A stretch of DNA of 64,000 nucleotides from positions 310,001 through 374,000 of the forward strand of contig NZ_LMSU01000002.1 of NCBI RefSeq assembly GCF_001429625.1, written 5' to 3'. The position numbers were made by a program, and so were the translations under genes. Below are positions 17,036 through 25,330 of this stretch, piece after piece. Numbering within the stretch: the stretch's first letter is position 1; the number at the start of each line of letters is the position of its first letter. Source of the DNA: Nocardioides sp. Soil805. Lineage in GTDB: Bacteria; Actinomycetota; Actinomycetes; Propionibacteriales; Nocardioidaceae. The notes beneath the pieces were generated by a model. It was not told where the DNA came from and ran no database searches. It saw only the letters and a list, made by a program, of their open reading frames with translations.

Positions 17036-17664
17036 GTCAGGCTCCCGTCGGTGGGGCTGGTCAGGCGCCGGAAGGCGCGGGTGCGACGCAGCTGCTGGAG
17101 GGCTCGTGCGCGGGTGGGGCCGATGCTGCCGACCGGGAGGCCCGAGCGGCGGCTGATCTCGGCGTACGACAGGGGCGGGTCCTCGGTGAGGAGGAGCAGC
17201 AGGTCGCGTCGTTGGGCGGGCAGCTCGAGCAGGGCGTCCACCAGTGCCGTGTGCCGCTCGTCGGCCAGCAGCTCGGCGAGCATGTCGGGCGAGTGGTCAG
17301 GTCTCTCGAAGGTCGGCGAGGTCTGCGGGTCCGTCGGGACCGTGCGGCCGCGCAGGTGCTGCAGGCGGAAGCACTCGTGCCGGGTGACGGTGGCCAGCCA
17401 CCCGGGCAGGGCCTGGGGCTCGTCGATCCGGTCCAGGTGCTCCACCAGGCGCAACCAGACGGTCTGGTTGACGTCGTCGGCGTCGGCCCCGGTCACGCGG
17501 TAGCGCCGCATGAGGGACGTCACCAGGGGGAGGAAGCGCTCCACGAGCGAGTCCCACGCAGCCTGGCTGCCCCCGCGAGCCTCGGCGACCAGCGTGGCGA
17601 TGTCCGTGTCCGTCCCCCCGGCAGGCCACGGGTCATCGCTGCGGACGCGTCGTTCGCTCTCCAT
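17032..17664 (-). CDS. ECF-type sigma-70 family RNA polymerase sigma factor
   Basis: 210 residues from the ATG at 17664; a GAGGGAC sequence precedes it by about 6 bases. Region 2 runs about residues 35-100, with DADDVNQTVWLRLVEHL (RNA polymerase and -10 contacts) and LPGWLATVTRHEC. Region 4 is at about 140-200: LPAQRRDLLLLL, then the HTH SYAEISRRSGLPVGSIGPT and RARALQQLRR. Region 3 is missing, as in ECF sigmas. It is the first gene of a two-gene operon with the 156-residue partner. Its neighbourhood with two intracellular proteases suggests activation by proteolysis (inference). The 5' leader carries an AGGAG/CTCCT inverted repeat at 17687-17700. Confidence 0.92.
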   Translation of the reverse strand: MESERRVRSDDPWPAGGTDTDIATLVAEARGGSQAAWDSLVERFLPLVTSLMRRYRVTGADADDVNQTVWLRLVEHLDRIDEPQALPGWLATVTRHECFRLQHLRGRTVPTDPQTSPTFERPDHSPDMLAELLADERHTALVDALLELPAQRRDLLLLLTEDPPLSYAEISRRSGLPVGSIGPTRARALQQLRRTRAFRRLTSPTDGSLT

Positions 17665-17783
17665 GATGACGTCCCTCACGCTTGGTAGGAGTGGTCTCCT
17701 GACTCCCTGATACACCCATCGTGGAGGTACGTCGAACTCCGCGCCACGCAGGTCCAGTCCCTGAGGTGGTCACCACCGCGCAT

Positions 17784-17840
17784 CTGAGGTAGCCGGTCCC
17801 GCCGGATAGGACTCCCGCCCGATGTCCGGGCCTACCTCAG
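17784..17840. promoter_or_regulatory. Imperfect inverted repeat upstream of the 42-residue gene
   Basis: CTGAGGTAG (17784-17792) faces CTACCTCAG (17832-17840), and the pairing continues inward with one bulge. A third CTGAGGT copy lies at 17761. It sits between the sigma factor start and the small gene at 17902. It could be an operator or leader structure; there is no independent support. Confidence 0.35.
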
Positions 17841-17901
17841 CGCCGCACTCTCTTCTCGATGGTCCGAGACGCGGACCCTCGAGAGGGAGAAGGAGAAGCA
17901 C

Positions 17902-18030
17902 ATGTTCGCCACGGACAGCTTCGTCAACGCCGAGGTCACCTACCGCGAGGAGAGGCTCCGCAAGGACTGGGGCACGTTCGGCCGTCGCGCCGACCGCGCC
18001 GCCCGTCGGGCCGCCCGCGCCGGGCGATGA
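17902..18030 (+). CDS. 42-residue basic protein of unknown function
   Basis: An ATG at 17902 follows a very strong purine-rich site (GGGAGAAGGAGAA). It encodes 42 residues: a 17-residue acidic/helical start (MFATDSFVNAEVTYREERL), then an Arg/Ala-rich tail ([15 protein letters not shown]). The stop overlaps a possible upstream ATG of the next gene (ATGA at 18027). I recognise no family. The strong ribosome site, the clean frame and the junction with the next gene support expression. The basic tail suggests nucleic acid or membrane contact (inference). Confidence 0.6.
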   Translation: MFATDSFVNAEVTYREERLRKDWGTFGRRADRAARRAARAGR

Positions 18031-18101
18031 GCCGGCAGCCGGCACCGGTGACACCGGCGCCGACGACAACCCGCACGACACTGTCGGTGGGGCACGCCAC
18101 A

Positions 18102-21035
18102 ATGGCCGACGTGCCCACTGCCCGCAGCGCCGACCTCGTCGGCCGCGATGCCGAGCTGGAGGACCTCACGTCCCGGCTCGGCATTCGCGCGCCCGGGGAC
18201 ACCACGTCGTACGCCGTGCTGCTCTCCGGCGACGCGGGCGTCGGCAAGACCCGGCTGCTCACCGAGCTGCGCGACGTCGCGCTCGGCGAGGGCTGGCTGG
18301 TCGTGGCCGGGCACTGCCTCGACCTGGCCGACGGGTCCCTGCCCTACGTCCCCTTCTCCGAGATCCTCGGGCGCATCCTCGCGGAGCGGCCGGAGGTGGC
18401 TGCGAGAGTGACCGAGCGTCACCCCACCCTCGCCCGCCTCCAGCCGGGCCGACGGCTGCGCGCCACCGACGACCGCGACGAGGACCAGTCCCTCGACCGC
18501 GGCAACATCTTCGCCGCCGTGCACGACCTGCTCGAGAGCCTCGCCGAGGAGGGGCCGCTGCTGGTGGTCGTGGAGGACGCGCACTGGGCCGACCAGTCGA
18601 CGCGCGACATGCTGAGCTTCCTGTTCTCCCGCGCGTTCGCCGGGCCGGTGCGGCTGGTGGTGTCCTACCGCTCCGACGACCTGCACCGGCGCCACCCGTT
18701 GCGACCGCAGGTCGCCGAGTGGGCGCGGCTGCGCGGGGTCGAGCGGCTGCAGGTCGAGCCGCTCACCGACACCGACGTGCGTCTCCTCGTCTACCTGATC
18801 CACAAGGACACGACGATCAGCGAGGCGAGCATCGCCGAGATCGTCGACCGGGCCGAGGGCAACGCGTTCTTCGTCGAGGAGCTCATCGGCGCCACGTGGG
18901 CCACGGGGGGACACGTGCCGGCCGAGCTCGCCGACGTGCTGCTCGTGCGCCTCGACCGGCTCGACGACCGCACCCGTGAGGTGGTGCGGGTGGCCAGCGT
19001 CGCCGGGCGTCACGTCTCCCACGAGCTGCTCGCGACGGTCACCGGGCTCGGGGCCGCCGACCTCGAGGCGGCGCTGCGCAGCGCCGTGGAGTCCAACGTC
19101 CTCACCCAGGCGGGGGCCTCGTCCTACGCCTTCCGCCACGCGCTGCTCGGCGAGGCGGTCTACGACGACCTGCTGCCCGGCGAGCGCACCCGCCTGCACA
19201 CCGCCTTCAGCGAGGCGCTCCGGTCGGGGGCCGCGGCCGGCACCGCGGCCGAGCTGGCCCTGCACGCGCGCCGGGCCGGTGACCGGCTGACCGCGGTCCG
19301 GGCCGGCATCGAGGCCGGCAACCAGGCCTTCGCGGTCGGCGGCCCGCACGAGGCGGCGGTGCAGTTCCTCGACGCCCTCGACCTGCTCGAGGCGGTCCCG
19401 GAGGTCCCCGACGACGTCGACGTGCACGCGCTGGTGCGCCGCTGCGCCGAGGCCTTCGTCGCCTCCGGCCGGGTCGGCCGGGCGATCAAGGTCCTGCGGG
19501 CCCACCTCGCGTCCCTGCCGCCGGACGCCCCCGCCGCCGACCGTGGCCAGGTGCTGACCTCGATCGCGGCCGCCCTGCTCCTCACCGACTCCACCGAGGA
19601 CCCCGAGGCCATCGCCGCGGAGGCGGTCGAGCTGCTGTCCGACGGCTCGCCCTCGCTGCGCGCCCGGGCGCTGAGCGTCCACGCGCAGACGCTCGGGCGG
19701 TGGAACGAGGAGCGCGCCCGGTCGGTGGCGATGGAGGGACTGGCACTGGCGCAGCGGCACAACCTCACCGGCATCGCCGTCGAGATCGCGACCACCCTGA
19801 CCAGCCTCGACGAGACGCTCGACCTCGACCGACTGCGCGCGACGTGGCTCGACACCGCCGACCGGGCCCGGGTCGCCGGCCACGTCGACGCCGAGCTGCG
19901 GGCGCTCTACTTCCTCGGACGGCTGCACCACGACCTCGGCGACTTCGACGGCGCCCTGGAGGCCTACGGCCGGGTCGTCTCCCGCGGCGAGGAGGAGGGC
20001 CTGACCTGGGCGCCGTTCCCGGCGGAGGCCCGCCAGATGGTGGCCAGCGTGCTGGTCGCCCAGGGCCGGCTGCGGGAGGCCTACGACCGCCTCGACGTCT
20101 CCGGGCTCAACCCGCCGGTCGTCTACGAGTGGCTCTACTACGCCCTCCAGATGCAGGTGCAGGTGTTGCGCGGCCACACCAAGAAGGCCGCCTTCGAGAT
20201 GCTGCGCGCCTACTGGCCCACCGACGGGCTCACCGCGATCAACGCCGCGACCGCCGAGCTGGCCCGCGCCGAGCAGGAGGGCGACGTCGCCCGCGGGATC
20301 GAGGTCTACGACCTCGTCGTGGCGACGGTCCGACCCATCTGGCACGAGTGGTTCCAGGCGCGACTGCGGCTCTCGACGGTCGTCGTCGGCCTGCTCGCGT
20401 CCAGCGCCCCGCACCAGTCGGCGGCCGAGCGCGAGGGGACTGCCCACGTCGTACGCCGGATGCTCGAGGACGGCGCGCGGGTCATCGACTTCTACGCCGA
20501 GTTCGAGATCAGTCGCGGCCCGGAGTACCACGCGTGGGTGGCCCTCCGCACGGCCGAGGAGCTGCGGTGGCGGTGGCTGAGCCAGCTCGACCCGCCCGAC
20601 GCCGCCGAGCTGGCGGCCGCCTGGCGGGCGGCCGAGGAGGCGTTCGTCGCCTTCGGCCACGTCCCCGAGCTGGCCCGCACCCGCGCCCGCCTGGCCGAGG
20701 TGCTGCGGGCGACCGGCGACGCCGCGGGGTCCCGCGAGGCCGGCGACCTCGCCCGGGCGGTGGCGCACTCCATCGGGCTGCGGCCGCTGCTCGACCAGCT
20801 GACCGGCCTCGGCTCCAGCCCGGCGCCACAGGCCGCCGCCGCGGTGACCCTGACCCCGCGCGAGAAGGAGATCCTCGCCCTGGTGGCCGAGGGGCGCACC
20901 AACGGCGAGATCGGCAAGCAGCTGTTCATCTCCACCAAGACCGTGTCGGTCCACGTCTCCAACATCCTGGGCAAGCTCGACGCCGCCTCGCGCACCGAGG
21001 CCGCGGCGATCGCGCGGCGCACGGGCCTGCTCTGA
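18102..21035 (+). CDS. Large LuxR-family (LAL) ATPase transcriptional regulator
   Basis: 977 residues from the ATG at 18102; an ATG at 18027, overlapping the small upstream gene, would give 1002. An AAA/STAND ATPase module comes first: LVGRDAELEDL, Walker A SGDAGVGKTRL near residue 48, and Walker B LLVVVEDAHWAD. About 500 residues of helical TPR-like repeats follow. The C-terminal LuxR HTH is LTPREKEILALVAEGRTNGE, then TVSVHVSNILGKL. This is the LAL/MalT-like layout, in which a ligand bound by the central repeats triggers ATP-dependent oligomerisation and transcription activation. The target genes are unknown. The downstream sucrase/ferredoxin and P450 genes run in the same direction and may be part of its unit. 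Confidence 0.92.
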   Translation: MADVPTARSADLVGRDAELEDLTSRLGIRAPGDTTSYAVLLSGDAGVGKTRLLTELRDVALGEGWLVVAGHCLDLADGSLPYVPFSEILGRILAERPEVAARVTERHPTLARLQPGRRLRATDDRDEDQSLDRGNIFAAVHDLLESLAEEGPLLVVVEDAHWADQSTRDMLSFLFSRAFAGPVRLVVSYRSDDLHRRHPLRPQVAEWARLRGVERLQVEPLTDTDVRLLVYLIHKDTTISEASIAEIVDRAEGNAFFVEELIGATWATGGHVPAELADVLLVRLDRLDDRTREVVRVASVAGRHVSHELLATVTGLGAADLEAALRSAVESNVLTQAGASSYAFRHALLGEAVYDDLLPGERTRLHTAFSEALRSGAAAGTAAELALHARRAGDRLTAVRAGIEAGNQAFAVGGPHEAAVQFLDALDLLEAVPEVPDDVDVHALVRRCAEAFVASGRVGRAIKVLRAHLASLPPDAPAADRGQVLTSIAAALLLTDSTEDPEAIAAEAVELLSDGSPSLRARALSVHAQTLGRWNEERARSVAMEGLALAQRHNLTGIAVEIATTLTSLDETLDLDRLRATWLDTADRARVAGHVDAELRALYFLGRLHHDLGDFDGALEAYGRVVSRGEEEGLTWAPFPAEARQMVASVLVAQGRLREAYDRLDVSGLNPPVVYEWLYYALQMQVQVLRGHTKKAAFEMLRAYWPTDGLTAINAATAELARAEQEGDVARGIEVYDLVVATVRPIWHEWFQARLRLSTVVVGLLASSAPHQSAAEREGTAHVVRRMLEDGARVIDFYAEFEISRGPEYHAWVALRTAEELRWRWLSQLDPPDAAELAAAWRAAEEAFVAFGHVPELARTRARLAEVLRATGDAAGSREAGDLARAVAHSIGLRPLLDQLTGLGSSPAPQAAAAVTLTPREKEILALVAEGRTNGEIGKQLFISTKTVSVHVSNILGKLDAASRTEAAAIARRTGLL

Positions 21036-21087
21036 CGGGCCGGGGCCGCCCCGGGCGGACACCCAGCCGCACGGCAGACTGGCGCTC

Positions 21088-21849
21088 GTGACCGACTTCC
21101 GCTGCTCCGTCGCCAGCCGCGACGACGGGGAACCGATCGCCGGCACCGCCCCGACCGAGACCGAGCTCCTCCTCGTGGAGCACGCCGGGTCGTGGGGCCG
21201 CAAGGCGGTGGCCGAGAGCCGCCTCCCGGAGGCGGTCCGGGCGCACCTCGCGGGCCTCGCCGGGGTCCGGGTGCAGCTGGTCCGGCGCCACGGCGGCGAG
21301 TCCGGTCCGGGGGTGCGCGTCTTCCACGCCCGTGCCACCGACGACGGGTTCGCCGTGCGCACCGTGGTGCTGCCGACGCCCGACGCCCTCCTCGAGCTCG
21401 ACCTCGGGCGGGACCTCACGGCGTACGACGGGCCGCTCTGGCTGGTGTGCACCAACGGGCGCCGCGACCGCTGCTGCGCCGAGGTCGGCCGGCCGGTCGC
21501 CGCGGCGCTGGCCGAGCGTTGGCCCGAGGCGACCTGGGAGACCACGCACCTGGGCGGCCACCGGTTCTCCGGGACCCTGCTCGCCCTCCCGTCCGGCCAC
21601 ACCCTCGGCCGCCTGGACCCCGCGACCGCGGTGGAGGCCTGCGCAAGCCTGGAGCGCGGCGAGGTGCCGGTCGCCGTCTCCCGCGGGCGGGCCGGGCTCA
21701 CCCCGCCCGAGCAGGTCCGCGAGCTGCACGTGCTGGCCGGCGGTGACCCGGACGTCGACGTGGTCGCGGTGCCCGGCGAGCCGCGGCGCGCGAGCTGCGC
21801 CGACCTGGTCGAGAAGCCCACCACGCGGTGGGAGGTCCGCTCGCGCTGA
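21088..21849 (+). CDS. Sucrase/ferredoxin-like protein
   Basis: 253 residues from a GTG start. The family signature of Suc_Fer-like proteins is present: CTNGRRDRCCAEVGRPVA near residues 130-147 and THLGGHRFSGTLLALPSG near 165. Known for the family: a thioredoxin-like fold that can hold a [2Fe-2S] cluster. The Cys residues at CSVAS, CTNG and RCC could be its ligands (inference). It lies 19 bases before the P450 gene on the same strand. A role as electron carrier or assembly partner for the P450 is plausible but not shown by sequence. Confidence 0.85.
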   Translation: MTDFRCSVASRDDGEPIAGTAPTETELLLVEHAGSWGRKAVAESRLPEAVRAHLAGLAGVRVQLVRRHGGESGPGVRVFHARATDDGFAVRTVVLPTPDALLELDLGRDLTAYDGPLWLVCTNGRRDRCCAEVGRPVAAALAERWPEATWETTHLGGHRFSGTLLALPSGHTLGRLDPATAVEACASLERGEVPVAVSRGRAGLTPPEQVRELHVLAGGDPDVDVVAVPGEPRRASCADLVEKPTTRWEVRSR

Positions 21850-21868
21850 GCGGCCTACGATCGAGGAC

Positions 21869-23272
21869 ATGACCCTGGTGAGGGACCTGTCGGAGGAGCT
21901 GCCGCACGACGCCGCCACCGCGGCGCTCACCCACCAGCGCCTGCGCCGGATGCGGATGTTCGGGACCCCCGGCCCGGAGATCGACCGCGACTCCCTGCCG
22001 CCCGGGCCGCGGTGGCCGGCGCTGGTCCAGAGCGTCGCCCTGCTGCGCTTCCGCCACCGGTTCGTGCCGTGGGCGCACCGGCGCTACGGCGACGCCTTCA
22101 CCGTCCGGCTGCTGCCGGGCCGCCCGCTGGTGCTCTTCACCCGGCCCGAGCACGCCCGCGAGATCTTCGCCGCCGACCCGGCCACTTTCCAGGCGGGCAA
22201 GGCCAACGCGATCCTCGGCCCGATGATGGGCGAGCACTCGCTGCTCCTCCAGGACGGTGAGGAGCACCGCCGCGCCCGCACGCTGCTGATGCCGGCGTTC
22301 AACGGCCACGCCCTGCGCGAGTACGGCGCGCTGGTCACCGAGGTCGCCCGGGACGACGTCGCCTCGTGGCACGACGGCGAGGAGCTGCGCGCGCTGGACC
22401 GGATGAACCGGCTCACCCTCGAGGTGATCCTGCGCGTGGTCTTCGGGGTGGCCGACGAGCGCCGGCTCGCCCTGCTGCGCCCGCGGGTCAGGAAGGTCGT
22501 CGACGTCAGTCCCGCCGTGCTGTTCGGCTGGTCGGTGCCGCGGCTGCGGCGGCTCGGGCCCTGGCGGGACGCCCAGCGCAACGCCGAGGAGCTCGACCAG
22601 CTCATCCACGCGGAGATCCGGGAGCGGCGCGCCGCCCCCGACCTCGCCACCCGCACCGATGTCCTGTCCCGGCTGCTCCGCCAGGGCGGTGACGGGGGTG
22701 ACGCGCTCAGCGACGAGGAGCTGCGCGACCAGCTGGTCACCCTGCTCCTGGCCGGACACGAGACGACCGCCGCCGCGCTGGCGTGGGCGCTCTACGAGCT
22801 CGGCCGTGACGAGGCGCTGCTGGCCCGCACGGTGGCCGCCGCCGATGCCGGCGACGACGCCTGGTTGGAGGCCGTGCTCAAGGAGTCGATGCGCCTGCAC
22901 CCGGTGATCCCGATGGTCGCGCGCACCCTCACGGCGCCGGCCACGATCGGCGGGTTCGACCTTCCTGCCGGGGTGACGGTCGGGCCCTCGATCCTGCTCG
23001 CTCACGCGAGCGCCACCCACCATCCCGCGCCCGGTGAGTTCCGTCCCGAGCGCTTCGTCGGGGGCAGTCCCGCCCCGAACACCTGGATCCCCTTCGGCGG
23101 CGGGGTGCGGCGCTGCATCGGTGCCGGCTTCTCGCTGATGGAGGGCGTGGTCGTCCTGCGCGAGGTGCTGGCGGCGTACACGGTCGAGACGCTCGCCGAC
23201 GACCACCCCAAGGTCCGCAACATCACCAGCGTGCCCCGCGACGGCGCGCGGATCCGGGTCACCGCCCGCTGA
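21869..23272 (+). CDS. Cytochrome P450
   Basis: The 467-residue class of bacterial P450 resembles the CYP110/CYP4-like soluble types. The I-helix oxygen-activation motif is LLAGHETTAAALAW near residue 295. The K-helix ExxR is KESMRLHP. The heme-binding loop is FGGGVRRCIGAGF, with the axial Cys at about 416. The N-terminus has no transmembrane anchor. It needs electrons from a ferredoxin/reductase pair; only the sucrase/ferredoxin-like neighbour is a local candidate. The substrate is unknown. The preceding gene ends 19 bases upstream, so they are probably co-transcribed. Confidence 0.92.
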   Translation: MTLVRDLSEELPHDAATAALTHQRLRRMRMFGTPGPEIDRDSLPPGPRWPALVQSVALLRFRHRFVPWAHRRYGDAFTVRLLPGRPLVLFTRPEHAREIFAADPATFQAGKANAILGPMMGEHSLLLQDGEEHRRARTLLMPAFNGHALREYGALVTEVARDDVASWHDGEELRALDRMNRLTLEVILRVVFGVADERRLALLRPRVRKVVDVSPAVLFGWSVPRLRRLGPWRDAQRNAEELDQLIHAEIRERRAAPDLATRTDVLSRLLRQGGDGGDALSDEELRDQLVTLLLAGHETTAAALAWALYELGRDEALLARTVAAADAGDDAWLEAVLKESMRLHPVIPMVARTLTAPATIGGFDLPAGVTVGPSILLAHASATHHPAPGEFRPERFVGGSPAPNTWIPFGGGVRRCIGAGFSLMEGVVVLREVLAAYTVETLADDHPKVRNITSVPRDGARIRVTAR

Positions 23273-23331
23273 GCCGTCCCCGGTGAATCTCGCGTGCGTC
23301 CCACCGGCGCCGCGTGGGACGATCGCCCCTT

Positions 23332-24630
23332 GTGAGCACCGGCCCCACCCTGCGCGAACGCCTCCGCCGCCTGCGGATGGACGTCACCCCGCTGCGCGAG
23401 TCGCGCGACTTCCGGCTGCTGTTCACCGCGGGCACGGTGTTCTACCTCGGAGGGATGGTCTCCTACGTCGCGATCCCGTTCCAGATCTACGACCTGACCG
23501 GCAGCAACTTCCTGGTCGGTGCCGTCGGCCTCGTCGAGCTGTTGCCGCTCATCGTCTTCGGCCTGTACGGCGGGGCGCTCGCCGACCACGTCGACCGGCG
23601 CAGGCTGCTGATCGGCAGCGGGCTGGCCCAGCTGGTGCTGATGGCGGTGCTGGCGGCCAACTCGTTCCTCGCCGAGCCGAGCCTCCCGCTGATCTTCGTC
23701 GTCGCGGCGCTGCTCGCGGCGACGTCCTCCCTGCAGCGGCCCTCCCGCGAGGCCCTCGAGCCGCGCACGGTGCGCCACGACCAGATCACCGCCGCCAACG
23801 CCCTGTCCAGCTTCGGGATGCAGGTCGGTGTGCTGGTCGGGCCGGCGATCGGCGGCGTGCTCATCGCCTGGGTCGGTATCGGCTGGTGCTTCGTCGTCGA
23901 TGTCGGCGCCCTGGCCGTGGCCTGCGCGCTGTACGCCGCGATGCGTCCCTACCCGCACCGCGGCGAGACCACCCCGCCGAGCCTGCGCGGCATCGCGGAG
24001 GGCTGGCGCTACGCGATCGGGCGGCGCGACCTGCTCGGCACCTACCTCGTCGACATCGCCGCCATGCTGCTCGCGATGCCGATCGTGCTCTTCCCGGCGC
24101 TGGCCGCCGAGGTCTTCGAGCGACCCGAGCTCATCGGGCTGCTCTACTCCGCGGAGACCGTCGGCGCGCTCGTGGCGACGGGGCTCAGCGGCTGGACCTC
24201 GCACGTCCACCACCACGGCCGGGCCATCGTCATCGCGGCGACGGCGTACGGCGTGTGCATCGCGCTCGCGGGCCTGGCCCCGTCGTTCGCGGTGGCGCTC
24301 GTGTGCTTCGCGATGGCGGGTGCGGCCGACATGGTCTCGGCCGTCTTCCGCGGGACCGTGTGGAACCAGACCATCCCCGAGCACATGCGCGGTCGCCTGG
24401 CCGGGATCGAGATGCTGTCCTACTCGGTCGGGCCGCTGGGGGGCCAGGTGCGGGCGGGCTTCGTGGCCGATGCCTGGTCGGTGCGGGGCTCGATCGTGTC
24501 GGGCGGCGTGGCGTGCGTGGGCGGGGTCCTGCTCACGGCCGCCCTGCTGCGCGACTTCTGGTCCTACGACAACCGCACCGACGAGCACGCCGTCGCCGAG
24601 CGCGAGCGCCGCGAGGCCGCCGGGACCTGA
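23332..24630 (+). CDS. MFS transporter (EntS/MFS_3-like)
   Basis: 432 residues from a GTG at 23332 with about 12 membrane segments. Features of the EntS-type MFS_3 family include FRLLFTAGTVFYLGGMVSYV in TM1, the motif-A loop GGALADHVDRRRLL, and GPAIGGVLIAWVG in TM5. Members export siderophores or drugs. The substrate is not predictable here. It follows the P450 gene by 60 bases on the same strand, so it may export a P450 product (inference). The C-terminal tail is charged and cytosolic. Confidence 0.85.
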   Translation: MSTGPTLRERLRRLRMDVTPLRESRDFRLLFTAGTVFYLGGMVSYVAIPFQIYDLTGSNFLVGAVGLVELLPLIVFGLYGGALADHVDRRRLLIGSGLAQLVLMAVLAANSFLAEPSLPLIFVVAALLAATSSLQRPSREALEPRTVRHDQITAANALSSFGMQVGVLVGPAIGGVLIAWVGIGWCFVVDVGALAVACALYAAMRPYPHRGETTPPSLRGIAEGWRYAIGRRDLLGTYLVDIAAMLLAMPIVLFPALAAEVFERPELIGLLYSAETVGALVATGLSGWTSHVHHHGRAIVIAATAYGVCIALAGLAPSFAVALVCFAMAGAADMVSAVFRGTVWNQTIPEHMRGRLAGIEMLSYSVGPLGGQVRAGFVADAWSVRGSIVSGGVACVGGVLLTAALLRDFWSYDNRTDEHAVAERERREAAGT

Positions 24631-24784
24631 GTCGCTCCGCCAGGCCCGGGTCGCGGGGCCGGGGTGACCGGGTGTGGCCGGTCGCAGCGGGCCGGCTTGG
24701 CCCCACGTGGGGGTCTCACCCACAATGGCGGGCAGTCGCGCCCGGACCGCCGGACGTGTCCGTCGTACCAGCGAGAGGAGCACC

Positions 24785-25330
24785 GTGTCCCGCAGCGAAG
24801 ACCGCCCGGTCCTCACCGGCCTGGTGGCCCTGGTCGCCGTGGCCGCCGTGGTCGGCCTCCTGTTCGGCCTGGCCGCCCTGTTCGGCACCAAGATGCTCGG
24901 CCTGGACGGCGGCAGCGTCGATCCGTCCGCCGAGCCCTCGGCAGGCAGCGAGACCACGATGTACCTCCCCGAGCCGGAGCCGACGGAGACCACCGAGCCC
25001 TCCACCAGCGCGGAGACCCAGCCCGGCGAGGCACCCTCCAGCAGCGAGTCCGCTCCCGCCAAGCAGATCACCCTGTCGGCCGGCCAGCTCAGCGTCAGCC
25101 CGATGCAGCAGATCGACCTCACCGGCACCTACCCGCAGGGCGAGGGGGCGATCCTCCAGGTGCAGCGCTTCGAGGGCGGCTCCTGGTCGGACTTCCCGGT
25201 CACGGTCTCGGTGAGCAACCAGACGTTCGCGACCTACGTGCAGACCAGCCAGGCGGGCGTCAACAAGTTCCGCGTCAAGGACACCGACTCGGACATGGCC
25301 TCCAACGAGGTCGAGGTCACGGTCGGCTGA
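24785..25330 (+). CDS. Membrane-anchored extracellular protein with an Ig-like domain
   Basis: 181 residues from a GTG at 24785, preceded by GAGAGGAG. A short cytosolic start (MSRSEDRPVLT) is followed by one membrane helix (GLVALVAVAAVVGLLFGLAALFG). A Pro/Thr/Glu/Ser-rich linker spans about residues 45-95. The final 85 residues form a beta-sandwich-like domain (IDLTGTYPQGEGAILQVQRFEGGSW and NKFRVKDTDSD). That domain is typical of secreted actinobacterial Ig-like modules; no catalytic residues are seen. The function is unknown. Its 3' end overlaps that of the convergent MFS gene by 14 bases. Confidence 0.75.
   Translation: MSRSEDRPVLTGLVALVAVAAVVGLLFGLAALFGTKMLGLDGGSVDPSAEPSAGSETTMYLPEPEPTETTEPSTSAETQPGEAPSSSESAPAKQITLSAGQLSVSPMQQIDLTGTYPQGEGAILQVQRFEGGSWSDFPVTVSVSNQTFATYVQTSQAGVNKFRVKDTDSDMASNEVEVTVG

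Noticed and set aside
12576..17664. Type III-E CRISPR (Craspase) locus
   Set aside because: TPR-CHAT and a sigma factor are present, but there is no Cas7-11, no Csx30/Csx31-like pair and no CRISPR array.
17940..21824. 1294-codon antisense open frame
   Set aside because: It runs opposite to the LAL regulator and sucrase/ferredoxin genes, which have clear family motifs. Long antisense frames are normal at this GC content.
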